Below the pieces are notes generated by a model. That model did no database searches. It saw only the letters and a list, made by a program, of their open reading frames with translations, and was not told where the DNA came from. Made by a program: the position numbers and the translations under genes. A stretch of DNA of 64,000 nucleotides from Sphagnum compactum (lineage: Eukaryota > Bryophyta > Sphagnopsida > Sphagnales): NCBI GenBank assembly GCA_965153455.1, contig OZ234500.1:1488001-1552000 (forward strand), written 5' to 3'. Below are positions 57,587-64,000 of the stretch, in pieces. Position 1 is the first letter of the stretch; every line of letters begins with the position of its first letter.

Positions 57587-59292
57587 CACTACTAGAAATC
57601 TTGTCATTTGTAACTAGTCACTATGCAACTGGCATGCAATTGGTTATCGTTTGTAACTATCTTGGTCATGTTTGCAACTACAAATTTGGTATTGTATAAT
57701 TTTTGGGCCATACGGTTGTGTGTGCAACTAACATGCAACTAAATGTGTATAACATGGACACGTGTCATAAAAATAATGGCCTAAACTTATACATATTTAA
57801 ATACTATACTTAATATATCTACATAGGCTATATATAATAGTATTATGTACCTCTAATACTAAGGTTATCCCCATGCTAACCTACGCTAGTCTAAACTAAC
57901 CTAGGTTAAATAAACAAAAAAAGTAAACTAACCATGGCTAAATTTATTAAATTAAATCGATTATGGCTAAATTAAATTAATTTAAATTAACTAGGGCTAA
58001 ATTAAGTTAGGCCAAACAAATTATGGCTAAATCAAGTTAGGCTAAATTAAATTATGTTAAATTAAACTAGCTAGGCTAAAATAAACATGGCTAAATTAAG
58101 TTCGGCCAAACTAATTATGGCTAAATTAAATTAGGCTATAATAGTTATGGCTAAAATAAATTAAACTATATTTATTATGGCTAAACTAAATTAAACTAAA
58201 TTAAATTAGGATAAACTAAATATGGTTAAATTAAATTATGCTAAAATATTTATGGCTAAATTAAATTAGGCTAAAATTGACAATGGTTAAATTAAGTTAG
58301 GTTAAACTAATTATTGCTGAATTAAATTATGTTAAAGTAAGTTAAATTAAACCATGGTTTAAATATGTTTGACATTATTTTATTTTGGAATATTTTTTCA
58401 AAAAATGTACATTTGATTAAACAAAAAATTATTCAATATCAATTAATATGATAATATTTTTTAAATTATTATAAATAATCATAATTATTAATTAAATTTT
58501 TATTATAATTATAGTGATAATAAATTATATATAATTAATCAATAGGTATTATATATTTAAATTTTATTATTTATGTTAAAATATTAATGTAAATAGGCTA
58601 CACTAATTAACCTACAAGTATATAAACATCCTAAACAATTATTAATTTAAACTAGATAATAATATTAAAATCATATTTTCATCAAGTATTCATAATTATT
58701 AAATATCCTATAATCACCTTTGAAGTGTAAAAGAAAAGGAGTAATGAAAAACTAACAAAAATAAGAAAAATAAACTTTCCAAGTTATAAAACGTTTTGTT
58801 TTTTGTTTTTTTTCTTAGGACCTCTCCTACTTTCAAAGCTCATAACTTTCTTATTTTTTATTCATTTTAAACGATTTAAAGTGTTATAGGAGCGCCATCT
58901 GAAGTCCTACAAATCACATTTGAACTCTAATAGCAAAAAAACAACATAAAATGAACTTTCTAGGTGTTTAAGAACCGGCCTCAATAGTTTTGTTTTTGAG
59001 TTTTTTGACCCCCTTTACTTTGAGGGGCCATAACTTTCTCATTTCTAATCTATTTTCAACGATTTTAAGTGTGTTAGATGCGCCAAGAGAAGGGCTTCAA
59101 GTTTTGTTGGGACACCAAAAGCAATAGAGCCTTCCCCTGGCTGTTATACTTTAATACAGTAGTTGCATCAAATGTGCAACTAGGCTGGTCCATGAGGTTT
59201 GCAATGGAATGTTTTAACCAATATCTTTTGGCTTCAAGTTCTATTTGGTTCAGTATATAAGTAGGAGCAATAGTTATGTTGAAACCAAATAG
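57587..59292. mobile_element. CACTA-type left end with truncated body, in copy 2
   Basis: It begins CACTACTAGAAATC exactly where homology with copy 1 stops, the canonical plant CACTA terminus. Subterminal words gcaactggcatgcaattgg and tttgcaactac follow. The interior has a word array (about 57,880-58,370) and AT-rich DNA. At 59,292 homology with copy 1 resumes without a CACTA right end (no inverted ctagtg), so the distal part was lost, probably together with the 3,550-6,828 equivalent. Confidence 0.65.
57880..58370. repeat. Degenerate array of GGCTAAATTAAATTA words
   Basis: Variants of atggctaaattaaattagg with an irregular period of about 20 bp. The sense is the reverse of the similar array at 3,790-5,110. 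Confidence 0.75.
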
Positions 59293-59299
59293 ACACCCT

Positions 59300-60260
59300 A
59301 AATGCCTTTGTCTTCCAAAATAAAAACCCAAAAGTTTAACATTCGAAGATTAAACTTGCAGGTAGCTTTTGATGGAAGGTGGTGCCTACCCTTGACCTTG
59401 ATTGCAAGAAAGCTCTAGTTGCTCATGTCAAAGTTGAAAAATTGTCGAATTGAAGCATGGAGATATATGGGACAAAAGAGGTTAATTTGGACTTTAACAA
59501 AGTTGAATCTTCATTTGAAGATGAAAATACCAAACTTGCATTGGTTCACTACTCTCTTCAACCACTATTAGAAATGGTGGCCAAAAATTGTTGAATTTAC
59601 ATGTGGTTCAAGTGTCTCCAATCATAATTCAAATGATGAAAATGATACCTTGAGCCCACCAACGGCCCTGAAATTGACTGGAAAAGGTCAAGCTAATGTG
59701 TTGGATACTCATGTTGGTGATGCTTTAAAGGAGCGTGAGGAGGTGTGAAACTAGAGTTCAAGTTCAAAATTGCAAGAATGCCAAGATAATAAAAAACAAT
59801 TGATAGTAAGAAAACCAAAAGCTTTTTATCCAACTCATGCTGGAATTTCTACCAGAAGAACCAAAAACCTTAAGGTTATCATCCTCAAATCCAAGAAATT
59901 TGGAAAGAAATCAAACAAGTAGTGCTTTAATTGCATAAATCAATCCATTAGAGGTTTTTTGATTGGAAATGACAAACAATCAAGTGTCACAAAACTACAA
60001 GCAAGCAATTTTGACATTGTGTGCAAATTGTTGGAAACCTAATGTTGTATACATCAACCAAAATGACACCAAATAACAACAAAATGAAAGGGGGTGAATC
60101 ACCATATGTTCAAGTCATGAAACTATCCAATCAAATTTTGCCACATAGAAATGATTTCAATTCCTTCATTATGAACATTTTTGCAAAAACGTGTTTTTCC
60201 AGGAATTATATTTTTCCATCCTTGCCTAACATTTTACAACATATTTGATGAAGAAACTTC
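59300..60260 (+). pseudogene. Copy-2 counterpart of the decayed coding remnant
   Basis: The stretch matches 6,837-7,800, including the pieces around 59,490-59,590 and 59,650-59,750 and the 75-codon frame at 60,021-60,248 (start MQIVGNLMLYTSTKMTPNNN). The stops that break copy 1 are largely shared, so the gene was already dead when the repeat was copied. Confidence 0.35.
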
Positions 60261-60736
60261 TATTAGTTTTGATTTTTTCACATTGAAAAAGTCTAGATAC
60301 ATGTGCATAATTTTGAGGATCTAAAAGTACTTAGGTGCCTATTCTAACATGCAATCACATCCCCAATAAAAAAATTTAGTTTCATTTTAACCATACAACC
60401 TATGGTATAATCCAATAAAACATTTTATTTAATATTTCAAAAGTTATGAGTGAATATACAAATTTGCATGGATTATGATGCCTAATGAACCAAAAGTTTA
60501 AAAGTCCTTTAGAAATTCAAAAATGGTCATTTGATTTATTTATTTTGGTATTGGCTTCCTATAATATTATTGACTATAAATATGAGTCCTTTTTTACACC
60601 TTTGTTTATTAGTTGAAGTTAGGTCAAATTGCAAGAACTAGAGGTATTATATTTTTTGCCTTGTGACATCAAAAAATGAATAATGTAGTCTACAACTACC
60701 TTTAACACCTTTCCCAAGGCCTTGAAAAAATATTCT

Positions 60737-61500
60737 GGTTTTGGGTGCAAACAGGATACAATGAGCCAACATGATTATTGAAAAAAAAGATTACATGTTT
60801 TTTTTCCCAAAAAACAAATTTCATATGAAAATATTTTGGAACAATGTTTTTTGCAACTTGTTATAATAAATGCTTATAATTGTCCCAAGTACATGACATA
60901 TTTCTTTCTTCATTATTTTTTTATAAATATGAATTTTTTAAAGTGTCCTGATTCCTTGTAAATTCAGTGTTTCGACTTTAAAAATGATAATAATTTCAAA
61001 TCATTACCAAATTTTTTTTTCTACATTTTTATTTTTTCTTGTATAATAAACTACAAATGTTTTTTTACACATCATGTATATTCAAACTCATTTATGTGTG
61101 GCAAAAGACTTTTGAAAATTCAAAAATTTTGGATCAATTTTGAAAAGTTTTTTTATTTTTAAAGATTTAGATTTCCACATATTTTAGGGTATTAGTGTTT
61201 TTTTTAATGTGGTTAATAGGTCTTTATCCTCTTTTTTTTTCCCATCAAATATGTTTTATTATATGAGTCTTTTTTATAGTCCTTTGTAAAATTGACTCAT
61301 GTCTAACACATTGATGTGCATTTTTAGAGGTCTTAAATCAAAACTTAAACTTAAAATTTCATCAAATGGAATTTTGGTTTGAATTCCTTAACATTCATAT
61401 GAATGAAAAAAACAATAACTTTCCTTGATTGCCATGGCTTTAAATGGCAAAACATAAATATTTATCCAATTTTGATTTTTTTTCTTTGTGGTCCGATGTT
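60737..61500. repeat. Right arm of the ~0.76-kb inverted repeat (copy 2)
   Basis: This arm corresponds to 8,268-9,035. It has the same outer word TGTGGTCCGATG and the same inner word aatgagccaacatgatt. Confidence 0.75.
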
Positions 61501-61944
61501 TTTTTTTGTTCATTGTATTGTGACTGCACCCTTTTGTTTTGGTAATATGGCATGTTGTGCCAATGGAATTATGCCAAAGTTGAAGCACAACAAACCCCTT
61601 CTTTTTGGTGTTTGGTTTATTAACCTAGGCATAAATATTACTCAATGTGAGGTTCATGCATTGTGTCAAACAAGGTTTGTTCTTGTTTAAGGTGCACCTC
61701 CTTTTACACCAACAACTAAATTTAATGAACTACATATTCTTCTAAGAGTTGCCCCTTGTTCAAAATGGATGCAAAATTCATGTGAAACAATGTTTTTTAA
61801 TGAACATGTTTAAGATGAAAGATGTTGCCACCGTAGATGCCACATCACAAATTTATAAACTTCATGTGTTCGTTCCAAACCTGTGCAAAATCTATTATTT
61901 CATGGGTTTGTATCGTTTACACACAAATGTCATGCATTATTTAA

Positions 61945-62110
61945 ACATGGACGTTGTTTGCACGACTTTTGTGTGTAAACAACACAAATAGACACACAAC
62001 ATCTGTGTCTAAACAATACGAACAGGCACATGACATTTGTGTCTAAACAATGCACATGACATCGATGTTTAAACAATACAAGTAGATTAATGACATTTTT
62101 GTCTGTTCCA
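61945..62110. repeat. 35-bp minisatellite, copy 2
   Basis: It has the same units as at 9,480-9,650 with a few substitutions. Unit number appears unchanged. Confidence 0.65.
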
Positions 62111-62133
62111 TATGAACCTATGAAAAGAAAATT

Positions 62134-62499
62134 TTGCATGACTATTATTGCCAAATTGTGACCCATGAAGTTTGTGATGCAAGGTTGTCAATGTCACTTT
62201 CACACCTCAAAAACATACTTACATTTATGAACTATTGGTTCATGAATCAATTGTCAACACTACCATGTATCTACTTTGTCATTGTTGGTGTCTACCCAAG
62301 TTGTACTTGTTCAAATTTTGTTTCCAACGCAATAAGTTTTAGACATAGTTATTTCCTATCCTACAAGCACATGTATTACATTTGTAATGTGTGTTTGAAT
62401 TTGGTAGGAGACCTCCAAATGCACCAACCATCATTGAATTGTAATGATGTAAAAAACATTTTGAAGCTTGATCCTTTTGAACCTTTTTGTGTTACCTGA
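62134..62499 (+). other. Unassigned 121-codon open frame, copy-2 counterpart
   Basis: It is the counterpart of the frame at 9,670-10,014. It carries four extra residues (SFRH) and three extra near the end, both from insertions of a multiple of three bases. The function is unknown and coding status is doubtful. Confidence 0.2.
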
Positions 62500-64000
62500 T
62501 TGCATATTTGGGGATATAGTTTCAAATTCATGGTTTGAAATTTTCCAATGTTAGCCAAATGTTCATGGATTCTTGGTTCTCAATTATTTTTCATGTAATA
62601 TTATCCAAGAATAAAAATTATGAGAGCTTACATAATGGGGTGAAAACATGATAAAGTATACACAAAAAGTAGTGTAAACAACAAAATTCTAAGGTCTATA
62701 TATAAAAGGATTAACAAGTAGATGATTTTATGAGGATAATAATATTATTTTTGGGTGCATGATTTCTTAATTCTTGTTTACATGAACTTCAAAAATTAAA
62801 TTGTTATAATCATGTTTTTTTACACTACTTACAAATACTTGAATTGGACCTAAAATTTGTGGTAGTTTGAAAAATAAAATTTAAGTATTTGAAAGTAGGT
62901 GAATGATTTTACAAATATTTGGAATTTTTTTCATGCACCTCAACATTAATGTGGTGAACATTCCAATACAATTTTTTTGGTTAATGGAGTTTGTTTTCAT
63001 AATTAAAATCATCCCCAACCCCTAAAAAATGATGAAATTATTGGGGATATTTTTGGGGTATTTTTTCAAGTCCAAATGATATGACACAAATTGTTTTGAG
63101 AAGTTAAAAGGAGGCTAAAGATGCCCATAAAAAAACTAAAAAATTCATTTGTTTTCAAATGTTAATGGAAGGTTAGAAGTTTTAAAAAAATTATATTGGT
63201 GTTTTCAAGTAGGAAATAAGGTAGTAAGTATGTACAAAACATCTTGCTTACACCCAATGCCTATTTATGTATTGGGGTCCAAACGGGCTAATAGGAGCCA
63301 CTAGTGCCCCCTTTGGTGACTATTCTTAGAATATTCTCCCAAAAAAATTTCAAAAAAATCTTTTAAAATCCTTAAAATTATTTTTGTATTATTTTATTAA
63401 GGTTTGTATTAAAAATTTGCTCCAAAAGATCATTTTCAAAGTTTTCCAAGTCCTTTTATTGCTTAAAAGTAGTGGTTACAAGTCCTTTTACACTACTTTT
63501 GAAGGTCCAATGTTAATGAAATAATTTCATATTTTGGACACTTAAAAAATAAGATATTAAATTTGATAATGTGCAAAATTTTAAACTTATTTTCAAGTTA
63601 AATTTCTTTTAAAAAAATCTGGTGTAAAAAACAAAAAATTAAGTAATAATTACACCTGTTTTTGGTTCCGATTAGTATAAATGCACACATTGGTGCCCAC
63701 TTCTTGTGTTTATTTCTATAAGGAAATTGTAATTTTTCAAGACAAGATTTCAAAGATTATACACAACAACTAATGGATTGCAATTATTGAAAACAAAACA
63801 ACAATTTCTTTTATTTGTTCCTTAGATTTTTTATTTTGAGTTTCCATGTATATTGTATGTTTTTGAAATTTGTTTAAAAAAATCTTTTGCTTGAAGATAT
63901 TTCATCCATGATAAATTGATTAATTCATCCATGGATGGATGACATTGGGTGAAAGCACACTTAGGGTGAGCCATTTTTTGTTCAAAAAAGGTGATGTATA

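Larger units (their letters stand above)
54238..64000. repeat. Giant direct repeat, copy 2 (at least 9.76 kb, runs off the window)
   Basis: This matches 230-11,533 in order and orientation, except that 57,587-59,292 replaces 3,550-6,828. Many short frames have equal length in both copies (75 codons at 60,021-60,248; 95 at 61,403-61,690; 80 at 61,749-61,991). The end at 64,000 corresponds to about 11,530 in copy 1, where homology is still continuing. Confidence 0.9.

Noticed and set aside
1-64000. tRNA, rRNA and snRNA genes
   Set aside because: I scanned by eye for tRNA-like boxes and rRNA words and found nothing convincing; a covariance-model search would be needed to exclude them.

Overview
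The window looks like nuclear DNA from a land plant or close streptophyte relative. It is AT-rich, most of its length is transposon-derived, and its few recognisable genes are split by short GT-AG introns. The gene families (thaumatin-like protein, SPX-domain proteins, WDR48) are eukaryotic and typical of plants. The species cannot be named from the sequence; a bryophyte or other non-seed plant is a guess.

Layout. Bases 1-229 look like the end of an LTR retrotransposon. Bases 230 to about 11,533 are copy 1 of a very long repeat that returns in the same orientation at about 54,238-64,000 (copy 2, cut off by the window end). Each copy holds an internal pair of roughly 0.76-kb inverted arms, several arrays of short degenerate words, a 35-bp minisatellite and decayed ORFs. 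The copies differ by a replaced internal block, which in copy 2 begins exactly at a CACTA-type transposon end. Bases 11,970-12,640 are repeated inside intron 1 of the first real gene.

Genes. (1) A complete three-exon thaumatin-like protein gene lies on the minus strand at 13,885-16,107 and encodes 222 residues with a signal peptide. (2) The five C-terminal exons of a WDR48 (UAF1) homologue lie on the minus strand at 39,846-41,269. They are open and correctly spliced, but no WD40 half was found. (3) Four SPX-domain loci or fragments lie between 30.6 and 51.1 kb. SPX-A (minus) and SPX-B (plus) form a head-to-head inverted duplication at 30.68-32.20 kb. SPX-C (plus, 46,065-47,832) has four exons but two in-frame TGA codons. 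SPX-D (minus, about 50.74-51.06 kb) is a frameshifted remnant. SPX domains sense inositol pyrophosphates in phosphate signalling; here most copies are decaying.

The rest. A 3.1-kb CACTA-like element with a TCA target-site duplication lies at 23,386-26,467. A GC-rich, low-complexity island with tandem repeats and C-tracts lies at about 35.63-37.56 kb, between two near-identical 37-bp direct repeats. A MITE-like hairpin is at 44,583-44,833. Two short dispersed repeat families recur across the middle of the window. Long stretches (17-23 kb, 28-30.6 kb, 47.8-50.7 kb) contain nothing I can assign to a gene. The most interesting structure is the SPX-A/SPX-B palindrome, which could fold into a long hairpin carrying exons of a phosphate-signalling family.
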